From: Manis javanica
Taxonomy: Eukaryota > Chordata > Mammalia > Pholidota > Manidae
NCBI RefSeq assembly: GCF_040802235.1
Contig: NC_133165.1
Span: 46,141,629 to 46,205,628 of the forward strand
Length of the DNA: 64,000 bases
Direction: 5' to 3'
Each line of letters starts with the position of its first letter. Position 1 is the stretch's first letter. A program made the translations under genes and the position numbers. Positions 37,490 to 53,700 of the stretch are shown one piece after another. The notes under the pieces were generated by a model. The model had not been told where the DNA came from. It worked only from the letters and a program-made list of their open reading frames with translations, and did no database searches.

Positions 37490-38000
37490 TAAGCACTCTT
37501 AGTGAGGAAACTGAGGCACAGAGCAGGGGAGAGGCTTGCTGATGGGTAGGTCCTGAGTCATGACCTAAGTCTCCCTTTTCAGTTCAGGGTGCTTTTGTCC
37601 CAGTGTGGCTGCCTCTTAAGCCCAGTACTGTACGGTGGGATCTGTCTGGCCCTATCAAGTGGGAGCTTAGGAGTGGGTTTCTGATGCCTGACTTTGCAAG
37701 TGACCCTTGAGCTAGGGCACAGGGATATTAGGGATGGGGCTCCAGATCATAGTGGGGCTTCATTCCTACCATTCAGGGGCCTTAGTAAGGACTAAATGCT
37801 CCACTTACAAGTTCCTCCCTCTGCTGGATGCCAGCGCTGGGTAGAGAGCCCCATGAGGCAGCTGTACACTTGTCCCCATCTGCCCAATTCAGTCCCACCC
37901 TTTATGCAAGCCATGTGACCCTGGGCAAGGCACTTCTCTCCAGGCCTCAGCTGCCTATGAATACAATGGGGAGGGCCACCATCACAACTCTGTGAACACA
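37490..38000. repeat. MIR fragments
   Basis: MIR-like cores at 37500-37570 (GAGGAAACTGAGGCACAGAG) and 37905-37985 (CCATGTGACCCTGGGCAAGG...CTCAGCTGCC), separated by unique sequence. Confidence 0.65.
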
Positions 38001-39150
38001 TTGAGGGAATCCAATCAGGGCTGTGATAAAGACAGAATAAAAAATCTGAAGCCTGGGCCTCTTAAAGAGGTGAAGTTCCTTCTCCGAGCCCCTCCTGCAC
38101 AAAGGTGGTGATGGGCCTTTACAGGGAAGTGAACTTGAGTTGACGTAGTCACTCATTCTCCTCCTGGCTGAGGGGAACTGACAGTAAGTTCAGGAAATGA
38201 CTCCTGGAACTCAGAAGGGTTAACCCGTCATCACCCTGACTTCCAGCTTTATCTGCCCACTATCCCTCTGATAGGAGTAAGAGAGGGAGATAGTGGGGCA
38301 AGGTGGAGGTATGGCCTTGAAAACAGGAGAAGAGGGTGGGTGGGTTGGTTGAAACCTACAATTTCTCCCTCCCAAAGAGCCCTGGCCCCAACCAGGTCAC
38401 TTGCTATCCCTTCTGGGCCTCAGGGACCTCATCTGTGCAAGGCCTTACCAACTTTGGCTCCCGTGTTTAAAACCGATACTAGGGGAATCACCTGCCTCAA
38501 TTTTGTGGCTCAGGTGGTCTTATTTTCCTGCTCTAATCCTATCCCTATTTCCCTACCAACAACTCCATTCCTGAAAACTTAATGGTCTGCCCCAGAGGTG
38601 GTGGTGGCCATATCAAGTCTAGGGCTAAAGGGTCACTGGACCTTCTCCAGTGGGTCAGGAAGCATCAGCATTCTAAGTGTTGGGCAGCCCCTATTGGGAT
38701 ACCAAGTTCCAGAGGCTGTAAAGGGCTGGGGGAAGCCTGCAGAGATGTATGGAATCCTCTATTATGTCTCTGACACTGGGTGTAGGGGAGGAAAGGGAAT
38801 GTTTTGTTCAATTGGCCAACACTCTGAAACACTAAGTACTTTCTCATCTCTGTATCTTGAAAGCTGCCAGAGGGCAGGAACTCACAGCAATGATCAACAA
38901 ATGGGTGGGTTGAGTGGCTGGAGGCAGTACTCCTAGGGGTCTACCAAGAATTACAGAAGCCTGTGAGGCCCACTCTGGAAGGGATTTTAAGGATACAATT
39001 TCATTTTGTAAGTGGGAACTCAGAAGGTGGACAGGGACTTGACCAACTTAAAACAACGGAGAGTTGGCAGGGCAGGGAGAATCCGGGCACTGGACTCAGC
39101 CCTTCCTGCTTCTCAACCCATAACACAATGACACAGAAGCTGGCCCTGTT
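38001..39150. other. Intergenic between convergent CORO1A and BOLA2
   Basis: No coding exon or RNA gene that I can support. Confidence 0.5.
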
Positions 39151-39158
39151 TCATAAAA

Positions 39159-39164
39159 TTTAAT
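39159..39164 (-). terminator. BOLA2: BOLA2 polyadenylation signal
   Basis: ATTAAA on the minus strand, 22 bases after the stop codon. The 3' UTR would be extremely short. Confidence 0.6.
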
Positions 39165-39185
39165 GGCTGTGCAGATTGTGGTCCC

Positions 39186-39839
39186 TCATTTCTGCTGCTC
39201 ACGGGTCCACTGTTCTGGGGTCAGGGTTTTCTGCTCAAAAGCATGGATGTGTAGGAGTTCTTCCGCTAGGCACGTGTTCACCAGCCTGCGGGAGAAAGAG
39301 GGTTAGCAAATGGCAGGCCAGGACTGAGTTGCAATCCCCAAAGCTAGGGTGGCCAGGGAGGCTGGCGATGTCTCCCCCAGGTATATTTCCTGGGTCCTGG
39401 GTACAAGAAAGGTAGTCTAAGTGTCAACACTCGAAGCAGGGGACGCGAAGGCGGGATCCTTGGGGTCGTGGGCCATGATACTGGGCAGTATTGGCGGGGT
39501 TGAGGACGTTAGGTTGCGGGGAGTGGCCGGGGTTATGGTCCCGGAGCTGTGACCACACTGTACGAGGTGTGCCAGAATCTCACCGGTGTCTCTGAAGCAG
39601 CGGCTTCCCCTCGAACTTTGATGAGACCACGAGAACTCGGAAGCTGGACGCGCAACGATTAGGAGTCGTGTCCTCCACTTCCTGTGGGGCAGAATGGTGT
39701 GGATGATGCTCTTTCCCTCCTCCCACTCCCAGGAGCCCTTTCCCCTTAGACTGGCGGATCTGGGCAGCTAACTCACCACGAGCTCGGCCTCCAAGTCTCG
39801 CTGCAGTTTCTCCCGTAGGTACTGGGCACTGAGTTCCAT
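39186..39839 (-). CDS. BOLA2: BolA-like protein 2, cytosolic Fe-S/glutaredoxin partner
   Basis: Three exons on the minus strand: 39839-39777, 39681-39584 and 39285-39186. They join to 86 codons, the standard length. BOLA2 forms a [2Fe-2S]-bridged complex with the monothiol glutaredoxin GLRX3 and helps deliver clusters in the cytosol (to CIAPIN1). The protein begins MELSAQYLREKLQRDLEAE. It has the BolA-fold RFRVLVVS/KFEGKPLLQRHRLVN core and ends in FEQKTLTPEQW. The cluster ligands known from the human protein, Cys31 and His68, are both kept. Cys33 of the human sequence is Ser here, and Pro65 is Leu. The frame stays open upstream to an earlier ATG at 39995, similar to a longer human isoform. 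I chose 39839 because it gives the conserved N terminus. Confidence 0.96.
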
Positions 39840-40293
39840 CGCTGCTGCCCAGCGTGGGCGGCAGCCCAGACGGGAAGGAAACAGTTCAGACCTCAGCCAC
39901 ACTGCTTCCGCCCTTACTGCGGCCACTTCCGCTGAGGCCTCTACTTCCGCCCTTACTAAGGCGTTCATGGGCCCAGCACTTCCGCCCTCACGCAAGCCCG
40001 GCTTTTCAACAGTTTAGGTTTTTCGCGCTTACTATCAGTCAGCCAATCAGAGTCTGCATAAAGACGAAATGTACCCAAGCGGATGCTAATTGGTGCTCGC
40101 CGCCTGCACAGCAGCCTGGGTTGTGTGGGTCGGTTTGTAGGCCCTAACTCCAGCCAGGAGAGGGCCTCTGCTGTGACCATTAGAGTACCCCGGGATCGCC
40201 CCTAAGCGCTTTTCCCGAGACAGTCATCTTTCGACCTTGGCAACATAGCTGTCCCTGAAGTCATAGGCCACAGGAATCAACCCACAAGTCCTG
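39840..40293. promoter_or_regulatory. Divergent BOLA2/SLX1 promoter with ETS sites and opposed CCAAT boxes
   Basis: The start codons of BOLA2 (minus) and SLX1 (plus) are 454 bases apart in CpG-rich DNA. Four CTTCCG cores (ETS/GABP type) lie at 39905-39910, 39926-39931, 39944-39949 and 39979-39984. A CCAAT box at 40043-40047 and an inverted one (ATTGG) at 40089-40093 suit NF-Y on both sides. There is no TATA box. Confidence 0.75.
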
Positions 40294-43273
40294 ATGGACC
40301 CCGCAAAGGGCGCGGCGAGACCCGGGCGCTTTTTCGGCGTCTATCTGCTCTATTGCCTAAACCCTCGGCACCGGGGCGGCGTTTATGTGGGGTTTACCGT
40401 CAACCCTGCTCGTCGGGTCCAGCAGCACAACGGGGGTCGCAAGAAAGGCGGGGCTTGCAGGACAAGCGGGCGCGGACCTTGGTAAGAGGGGTTAGCTGAT
40501 CACGGTCTAAAGGACTACAAGCCAGAGGCGGGGCCCGGCGGAGGAGAGGCCTGATGGAGGCGGGACCAGGCCGGTGATAGTGGGTGGGACCGGGTGGGGC
40601 AGATAAGCAGGGTTGGAGGAGGGATCCTAGTGACGAGGGCGGGCCTCCGGCAGGGGAGGAACCTGAAGGGGAGACAGAGTCCTGTGCTACTCTGTGGTTG
40701 TACTCAGAGGTGGGGGCTGGGTAGGAAAGCGACTGATGATCTGGGCTTGGGCCAGCGACTGATGGCTAGTGAGCGAGGCTGGCTTTGGGATAGAGGGAAC
40801 CTGAAAGGCAGAGGAACTAGGTAGGGCGTACCTGTGTAGGAAGCGGTGCCAGAGGTTGGCAGATACGAGCACGGCTTCGTGGGCTAGCTTGAAACTGGGT
40901 GTGAGGACTCCACGCTAGGGTAGGACAGGAGGCGAACCAAGACGAGGGCATTCAGCTTGACATGGGGGTCGAGTTGAGGACTCAGAGGCTGCGCCCTCGT
41001 TCTTTTCCCCAGGGAGATGGTGCTCATCGTGCACGGCTTCCCTTCTGCCGTGGCCGCCCTTCGGGTAAGAAAGGAGCAGGGGCAGAGGGAGGACTGGCTG
41101 GGCCTTGGGGCCTTCCTGGGGCGGCCCCGAAGCCTCATACTCTTTTCTGCAGTTCGAGTGGGCCTGGCAGCACCCGCACGCCTCGCGCCGCCTGGCGCAC
41201 GTGGGTCCGCGCCTACGTGCCGAGGCCGCCTTTGCTTTCCACCTGCGCGTGCTTGCGCACATGCTGCGCGCGCCGCCCTGGGCTCGCCTACCGCTCACCC
41301 TGCGCTGGTTGCGCGCCGACTTCTCCCGTGATCTCTGCCCGCCGCCGCCGCCGCACGTGCCCCTAGCCTTTGGGCCTCTGCCTCCCCGGGCTTCTGCTCC
41401 GAGGCGCCCTGCAGTTCCCTTTGCTGACACACAGTCCGAGCCGGACCAGGCCCCTGAGGCCTGTTGCTCCGTGTGTGGGCGTGTGCTCAAGGTGAGATAC
41501 TCCACCTGGTTCCGCAGGTAGCAGGGCGTCTAGGGTCCGGAGGACTTAGGACCAAGCTATTTATTGAGGGATGAGGCTGTGCAGTGACCCTTTGGACACT
41601 GCCCTCATCTGCAAAATGGGGATGGTAGTACTTGGAGCCCCTCCTCAATACCAGTAACCTTCTGTTAAGGGCCTTTGACCGGAAGGTTCTTCCCTAGACC
41701 TTCAGTCTTAATAAATGATACCTTCTTTACGAGGTCTTTGGCTTTCCATCTAAAATTGCAACTTTCTTGTGCATGTCCCTGCCTTTTTTTATAAAAACCT
41801 TAATACTTTTGTCTGACATACAGATGATTCCCACCCCATCTTAACGATTTTTGGGCTTCACGATGTTGTGAAAGCAATACACATACAGTAATTTTGGGCT
41901 TTTCCTGGCCAAGTGATAAAGTCATTCTCTTGTGAAGCTGAGCAGCAGCAGTCAGCTGTAACTCCAAGTCAGCCACTGGGTCTTGAGCCTACTTAAATAT
42001 CATTCAGTACCCATTCAACCACTGTTATTCATTTTCTGTGCAGTATTCAGTAAGTTAGGTGAGATACACAACACTTTACTGTAAAAAAGGCTGTCTAGAT
42101 GATTTTGCCCAACTGTAGGCTAATAATGTAAGTGTTCTGAGCACATTTAAGGTAGGCTAGACTAAGCTATGATGTTTGGTAAGTTAGGTATTAAATGCAC
42201 TTTTTATTTAAAATATTTTCAATTTACGATGGGGTTTATCAGGAGGTAATCTGATTTTAAGTGAAGGAAGAGCTGTATATTTTATTTAAATCTTACCAGC
42301 CTCTTCTATCCTCCATACTAAACTCCTCAAGGGCAGTTCTTGTTCACTACTGTAAACAGGGTTTGCCACAGAGGAGGTGGCTGATAAATATTTAATAAAT
42401 TAACTGAAATGGTGGGTCTAAGTCCTACTGAGCTCTCAGTAAATCTAAGTTGAGTGGGTGGATACAGAGATTCAGTGGCCTGCCTGGGATCATCAGCCTG
42501 TAAGGAACTCTAGGGCTGGCCTCAGTGGCCATGCTGTTACATAATCACTGCTAAGGCCCAGGGAAAACTGGCCAGCTCAGTGCCAATGGGTAAGCATTTT
42601 AACTTCTCTGTGCCTGTTTCCTCATGTATAAAATGCAAATAGTAATATGTGCCTCATAGGGTTCTTTTATGTAAAGCCCTTGGGGCAGGGTTTGATCCAT
42701 AGATATTTTTTATGAGTATTAGCTACATCATTTACTACCCATTTTCTCTCTTACCTGCCTGCCACCCTGACAGGATGAAGAGGGCCCCCTCTGTTGCCCC
42801 TATGCTGGCTGCTCCCTAAGAGCCCATATGATCTGCCTGGCAGGGGAGTTCCTACAAGAGGAGCCAGGGCAGCTTCTGCCCCTGGAGGGCCAGTGCCCCG
42901 GGTGAGTCCAGCACACCGACCCCATCCTGGTCTAGCTCTGGGAAGATGGTGCCCAGTTGTCCAAGTCCAGGCCCGGGGCAGCTGAGTCCTCATCTTGCTG
43001 CCCCAGAGCCTAGCCTGGAGGACGCTTGTGATCTTGACTCTGTGTCTTCTACCAACCACATCCCTGGTAGTTGTAAGAACTCACTGCTGTGGGGAGACCT
43101 GATCTGGCTGTACCACATGGGCACCAAGGAGGAAGAGGAGGACCTTGAATTAGAAGAGGTGAGAGGTGGCTTTGGCTGTAGCGTCCCTACTCTACCCCAT
43201 TCCTTAGACTGCCTTCGACCAACCAGCCCTCTTGTCTCCACAGGAACACTGGACAGACTTGCTGGAGACCTGA
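40294..43273 (+). CDS. SLX1A: SLX1 structure-specific endonuclease subunit
   Basis: Exons 40294-40481, 41013-41064, 41153-41491, 42774-42901, 43071-43158 and 43244-43273 join to 274 codons (human 275). SLX1 is the catalytic subunit of the SLX1-SLX4 nuclease, which cuts Holliday junctions and flaps in the nucleus. The GIY-YIG domain is at residues ~13-95: GVYLLYCL, then [17 protein letters not shown] with the catalytic Arg, and the [12 protein letters not shown] stretch. A basic/proline-rich linker follows. The C-terminal C4HC3 RING-like zinc domain keeps CSVC, CCPYAGC, an H-x2-C pair and CPGC, which binds SLX4. It ends in EHWTDLLET. This is a single copy, unlike the A/B pair of apes, so the symbol is by position. 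SULT1A lies 1.9 kb downstream on the same strand. Confidence 0.96.
41815..42290. repeat. Old DNA-transposon-like repeat in SLX1 intron 3
   Basis: GTGAAAGCAATACACAT, TTGCCCAACTGTAGGCTAA, GTGTTCTGAGCAC...TTTAAGGTAGGCTAG and TTTACGATGGGGTTTATC are blocks of a familiar interspersed repeat that I associate with Tigger/mariner-type DNA elements. The exact family is not certain. Confidence 0.5.
42430..42720 (+). repeat. MIR fragments in SLX1 intron 3
   Basis: GTAAGCATTTTAACTTCTCTGTGCCTGTTTCCTC-ATGTATAAAATG followed by TGCCTCATAGGGTTC is a MIR core, with weaker MIR-like sequence before it. Confidence 0.65.
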
Positions 43274-43346
43274 TCCTCAGTATCCCCAACCCTCCACACA
43301 CTTCTGTGCCACCCCCTGTGGGTCTCGGCAGTTTTTACTTGAGCAC

Positions 43347-43352
43347 AATAAA
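43347..43352 (+). terminator. SLX1A: SLX1 polyadenylation signal
   Basis: AATAAA 74 bases after the SLX1 stop, with AAAAGTCTGAG following. Confidence 0.8.
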
Positions 43353-43359
43353 AAGTCTG

Positions 43360-47410
<4,051 letters not shown>

Positions 47411-47443
47411 GTGGTGTACAACAAGCCTGGTTATGCCCTCCAA

Positions 47444-47449
47444 AATAAA
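47444..47449 (+). terminator. SULT1A1: SULT1A1 polyadenylation signal
   Basis: AATAAA 33 bases after the stop codon, giving a very short 3' UTR. Confidence 0.75.
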
Positions 47450-47638
47450 ATGCAATTTGTGTTACATGGAGAGCCACTATTGGGAGGCAAGAGTAAACCT
47501 GAGCTGAAAAGAGTAAATGTCCACTGGGATCCAAGGAAGCCATCTCCCCCTCTGCCTCTGGTTCAGCTTGCCCTACATGGGAAGGGGAAGAAGGTCTGGA
47601 CAAGTAAAACCCAGGAGACATGGGCAGGGGAAAGAGTA

Positions 47639-47644
47639 TTTATT
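47639..47644 (-). terminator. SGF29: SGF29 polyadenylation signal
   Basis: AATAAA on the minus strand, 66 bases after the SGF29 stop. Confidence 0.75.
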
Positions 47645-47710
47645 TGGTCACAAAATCTTTTTTTATTCCCCCTTAATGGTGGCAGGAGATTGCCAGTCTG
47701 CCAGCCTGCT

Positions 47711-50700
47711 TCACTTTTTCTTGGGCTCCTTACAAGCCACCACATACCTCTGCGCCACATTGAGGGGAGGGGAGTAGCCATCTGCATAGGAGGTGTCTTC
47801 AAACAGGACTGAATAATCATCCTGGGGCTGCAGCAGGGGCCAAACAGAGGGGCTGGTTAGAGACCCCCAGACGAGGCCCCCCAGGCCTAGACTGACAGGA
47901 ACCTCTGGTGAGTGGGCTCCCAGTCCTTCATGACCTCATCTTCCCTCAAGAAGTCTAGATGTTTGAGCAGAGTCCCTGATCTTTTCTTAGCAACAAAGGG
48001 CCCAGGTCAGGGGATAAAAAACAGGGAAAAGGGAGACTGGCTACACAGGTGGGTAACTGCCAGCAGGTCTGATGCCATTCAGGGACCCTGCGTTAAAGGG
48101 ATCAAGGACCACTGAGAAGCCAGCAGGCAAAGATCCTGGAGGAAGAGGGAGAACAGCCTTAAAACCACTGGGTGGGTGATGGTGATTAGGGTGCCAACAA
48201 TATTCTCTCTAGTAGAGGGGGAGTAGCCTCAGGCAAGAAGGGATAGTAGTGCAGAGCCTGGGGCTAAAGACAGGCCCTAGGCACTGTGCTTCTGTCTCGG
48301 GACTCTGGACTCCCACTGCCCATGTCAACACAAAAGCAAGGGCAGACCTGAGGACACGTTGGTCCTCCTAGTGCTGGTGACAGCTCTGAAGGCTGGGAAG
48401 AGGCTGGGAACAGGGCTGGAGGGGTTACATGGCAGGGTGTGAGAGAGGGCATCATGCTCCACATAGTTCAGAGAGGCAATGAGGAAAAGAGGGATAGGGC
48501 ACCTTTCCAGCCCAGCTGTCATGGATGGTCTCTCCCATGGAGGCTGCCTTACCCGTTGCGGGGGTGTGTGGATCAGAGCACGGTAGAAGCAGGTGGTCTG
48601 GGGATACAGGGCCAGCACGAGCTGCTCCTTCTGGAATAAGGCTTCAGGGTCCGTCTCAGGGTTGGCCTTCCACTGGGGCAGGGGTATGATACGCCGCCGG
48701 CTCAAGGTGTGTCTCCTGGAGGGGGGCGCTTAGGTCAAACCCTGGCCAAGGGGGCTCCTTCCCAACAGCCTGATTGTACCCCAGGCTTCCACAGCCCCTC
48801 CCTGGCCAGCATACTCACTCTTTGCCTTCTTCATCAATGTCATCTACCTCGTACCTGTGGGTGAACAATGGGAAAGGTGGAGGTGGGGAGGTGCAGTCTG
48901 AGCCAGGGAGCCATGGGGAAGGTAAGCAGCCCCAGAAGCCACTGCTTCACACACCACCCCTGTCCCCAGAGGCACCCCAGGGGGAGCTTTTCTCCCTTCC
49001 TGCAGATGGGTGATGGGGCAGCCCAGGGGCAAGGTATCCACTCACTTGTTGGTGGCATGGCTGTAACTGACCACCTCAGCCAGGATCCACTGCTCATCCC
49101 CATCCACAGCCTTTACCCGTGCGGCCACCTTGTCTCCAGGTTTGGCCACGTAGTCCCCAGAAGCCGGAATGGCCCCACAGAGGGGTGGGGGCCTGAGGGC
49201 GGAATAAAGTGTTAGTCCCAGCCCCTCCCTTGCCAGTTAGTTCCCCAACCCTGGGCCTGCCCTCACTTGTCGCCAGGCTTCCCGATCCACAGGGGCAGGG
49301 TCATGGCAGACTGCTGCAGCAAGGTCATCAGCACCCCCCTGCGCATGGTCTTCCGAGGGGGCTCCGAATCATTGTACAAGCCTGCAATCTTGGCCGCTGT
49401 GGGAAGGAAGCAAGCGCCTGAGGCACCAGGGACAGGGTACGTGCCCCCAGACCCACTCTAGCATACCTGCCCTGAGCTGTCAGGGGCTCAGTCTGGAGCC
49501 CCCTTCCTGGGCCAGCACCAAAGGCCCAGATGTGACCCCTGGCCCCTCCACTAGATGCCAAAGTGAGAGAGACTGCCAGGCCACACTAACCGATGGTGAG
49601 ATGTCAGTAATGGAGGACTTAGAAAGGGCAGAAGGGGCGTTCTGAGGTGCCGGTTACATCATTTGTTCACTTAGTGAAAATTTCATTGAGCTGTACACTG
49701 ATGTGTACTTTCCTATTAATATGTTTAATTCAGCAAAAAGTAAGAAAAAAAACAATCAAATACGAACAGACCTATGACTTTCTCAGGCTTGGCTCAGCAC
49801 ACCCAGTCAATTTCATTCAGACCCAGCTGGTGATGTGACATTTCTGACGAGTGGGGAGTCTGCCCATGGTGGGCTCAGTGAAGGGACCTGAGAGTGGGAG
49901 AGCCAGGCACTCTGAAGGGCTTTGGAGCCAGCACCCTGGGTAAGTTCCACCTGAAAGGATGGCTTCAAGACCACCAGGGTATGACTCCCAAAAACAGCCA
50001 GGTTCTCACCACAGCAGAAATGGGGGTTGGAGTAGGAGGAAGGAGGGAGGCAACTTCCCCAGGCAGTGGAGGAAGAGAAACATGGGTGTGGGAAGGAGAA
50101 CTGGGGAGGCCCTGCCTTAGAGCACTGGGAACAGTCTCTACTCCATTCCTGGTCCCAGGCTGTCTAGATGTGCTCCTGTGTCAGCAGCCTGTGGAATAAT
50201 CACACCAGGCTGAGGTTACAGGCTGCCCTGCAAGGAGACCCAACTGTTGCTCTCAGGAATGCCTGCTTTGCCTGGTCAAGAATCGCCGAATTTGTCTGCA
50301 ACTCACCAATCCGCCTCTCTTCCAACAGAGACTTGATTTCCGCAATCTTATCTAGGGCTTTCCGGAGGATGCTGGGGGTGGGAGGAGGAAGAGAAGGGTC
50401 TGGATGAGGCACAAAGGACAGACTGCATTTCAGGTTACAGCTGGCTGAGTCATTCGGAGTAACGCCACTACTGAGAACTATAAACCGTAAGTATGTGCTT
50501 TTTAATCTTTAAGGCATAAAAGGACTAATAAGAGTAAGAAGTAGCAGGCCAAAGTATCTTAGGAGGGGCCCAGAGAGGTATAAGCAAAGCAGAGAGCTGC
50601 CTTTGCCTGAGTGCACCTGACAGGTCCTGAGGAAATGCTGCAGTACTGGCAGCCTTGAACCACCTCTTGCAATTGGAGGACAGAAATTAAAATTCGGGGC

Positions 50701-53700
50701 CTGCCTCAAGTGGGAATGTAAAAGGAGACAGTATGAGGATGGCAGGGAGCTGTCTCAGCTCAGAGCAGGACTGGGGTGGAGGGGACGTGACCCTGAAAGG
50801 CTGCAGCCCCAATACACCTCTGTAGTTAGTTTATGGGGGCCCCAGGGTGTTGGGCCCAAGCAACTTGGCAGAAGGAAACAATCAGGCTGGAGGAAGGCTG
50901 CTTTATCCTAGACCTTCGGGGATCTCCCCCAAAGAACATTTCAACAGCAATAGTGGCCCAGACTCTATTTTCGGTCATGGATTCTCTTCTCTGATGGCCA
51001 ATCCCTAGTCCATTCCTCTTGCAATCTTTGAGTAAATGCCCCTGTGGTTCTGAAGCCTTCATTCAGCAGGAGGGACACATAAGAATATAACACACTATAG
51101 CATCACAGGTGTCCCAGTGGGTGTGTCTCCTGTGGAGCTAATCAGGCAGAAGCCCAAAGCCAGGGTAGGGGCAGCCTTGGCAGAAGGAACTGGGCAAACC
51201 AAAGCAGGGAGGGGCAAACCCTTTGCCTGACATGCTCTCAGCACTGTGGCTTCTACAGGGTGCATGGAGGGCTCAGCCAGAGCCACCTCAGGCTTTTGAG
51301 CACTGGACAATCAAGCAGCCAGGAAAGCAGAGAGATAAAAGGTAGAAGGCCAAAGGGAACTCTGTTAATTGCTTCCAGGCTTTGGAGGGCATGATTTCAT
51401 GCAGCATGTCCTAAGCTAAACACTTGTGATTATTAGAGTGGTTCTCAACCCTAGCTGGACATCAGAATTCCCTGGGGGAGCTTAAAACAAAAATTGTTTT
51501 AGGCAAGAGTCATAAAATGATACCACAGCTGGTGAGTCTGATGTGAAAAAGGATATTTACATAATCTCAGAGTATGTCACATATAAAATACTTACTATTA
51601 TACAATGGAAAGTAGCAAACACTTGACACTGGAAAACCTGGAAGAGACCTTAACCAATGCGGCAGCATCTGTGTCTTCTAATCTGATGACTGAGGACATT
51701 TTATGCTACATGACCAGAAGCATAAAACCTAAATCTAATCATGAGGAAACAGCAGACAAACCCCACAGTGAGGGGCATTCTACAAAATTACTGACCTATA
51801 ATCCTCAAAATGGCAAAGTCATCAAAGGCAGACAGCCTGAGAACAGTTCTAGATTGAAGGAGACTAAATGTAATGGCAACCTGCACTAGAAAAATGTTCT
51901 TTTGCTACAAAGGACATTAGTGGACAGTGATGAAATTTGAGTAAGATCCGCAGATTAGTTAATAGCTTTATATCAGCATTATTCCCTGATTTAGAGAAAT
52001 GTACCATGGTTGTATAAGAATGTCTTGTTTTTAGGAGAAATACTCATTGATGCATTTAGAGGTCAAGGGGCATCATGTCTGCAACAAACAGTTCAGGAAA
52101 AAAGTATGCCTATACAATGATGAAGCAAATGTGGTCAAGTATCATGTTTAAGTCTGAAATTATAATCAATACTATAATGTCAGAGCTCAACCCAATTAAA
52201 CTAGAACCTCTGGGCACAGCGAGACTTGAGAACCAGGGTGTAAATGTATTCCATTGCTAATCAAGTTTGTGAAATACTGAGGTAAAGAAATTTTTAATTC
52301 TTTAATACTTTCATCTGCATTGTGACTCCCTAGAAGAGGAATGTAATACTCCATTTCCTAAAGTTACTGCAGTTCCACACATAAGAGATTCCAGGAACAA
52401 TGTTTTAAGATCATTTGCTATTTAAAAAGTAGTTTCTGGAACCGAAACTTCCCTATCTCAGAACCCCAAAAGCTTCAGGTTATCTAGTATGACCTCCTAG
52501 GCAAAGAGTGCATCTCTACCTTCTAGTAGCAGCCAGCCAGCCTGGCAGCAACCCTTAGGGATGATGTCACCTTCAGAGGCAGGCCCACTTCACTGGGGAC
52601 AGCTGAGGAAGGGCTTCTTTCTAGCAGACATTTCTTTAGATGCAGTGAAGAACCCAGAACCCTATTCTCCCTCACCCCAAATCCCAGCACCGTCCCTTGA
52701 GCAAGGGGCTAAAATGGTGTGAGCCCTTTAAAACAACCCAGTACTGCTGCATACAAATTCATATAGTAATTATTTGATTAGCGTGACCTTTTAAAAAGAA
52801 AAAACAAAAGTAATCTCTTTCAGGTGTTCTAGCTTGCTGAGCTAGTGGTGCTGTGCTTGCAGCGCTAGAAGGAAAAAAGCTCAGCTGCAGGGGTGCTGTG
52901 CAGGTGGACCTGACTGGAGCTGCCCTCACACACCCCCTGCACCCACCCAGAGCAGAAGGAACCTGCAGCTGCTCTGTTGGCTTCTCAGCACCCTTGGCCC
53001 CAGGTTGCAGTGGGGGAGGAGGCTGCATTGGAGGGTATGGGGAACAGATGTTAGCTTCTCCAGCACATGGCTTTGCCTACCTCCAAGTGGTGTATGTATT
53101 GTCTATGTCAGGGGTGGCAAGGGATAAATACCTTCCTCTGGCTTCTCAGCTAATACATCCTGTGATGTGTCAAGATTAGGGCATCATCTCTGGTCAACAA
53201 CCTGGAACAATATTCATGCTACAGGGGCCCACAGGCATTTTGGTCTGCTGTCTAGGCCCCAGTGTCCATCTCAGAATGATGGTACTGGCACTGTGGCATT
53301 CATTGTCTCCTCCAGCACTTGACATTAAAGCCCATGAGTCTGTGGATAAAATGAAGGTTCCTGTGGCCAGGATTTTCACCAGGCCCTGGTTGGCTGGCTC
53401 ACTACCCACATGTGAGGCAATGCGTTGTTATTGACTCTCTATGAAGAGCTCCGTCCAGTGCTCTGGGTGATGTGGTGGCACAGCTGCAAGGCTGCAGGAG
53501 AGCAGAGCAGAGGCTGGAGTGGTGGCAGCACGGAGGACAGAGCCAGAGGATGGCTGTGCGGGCCGAGAGGCCCAGAGAGAGAGACCAGCTTGCTGCATGC
53601 AGACTTGTTCTGAGTGAATGGGATTTTAGTGACTGACCTGCCACCGTGGAAATAAAATTGGTATAACCCTTTCACCCCAAGAACATTTTACTGTCATTTG

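Noticed and set aside
40915-41505. 196-codon minus-strand frame opposite SLX1 exons 2-3
   Set aside because: GC-rich antisense shadow of a well-supported coding exon; no family resemblance.
51605-51889. 94-codon frame in SGF29 intron 3
   Set aside because: Lies inside an old L1ME-like 3' UTR, whose repeat blocks explain the sequence.
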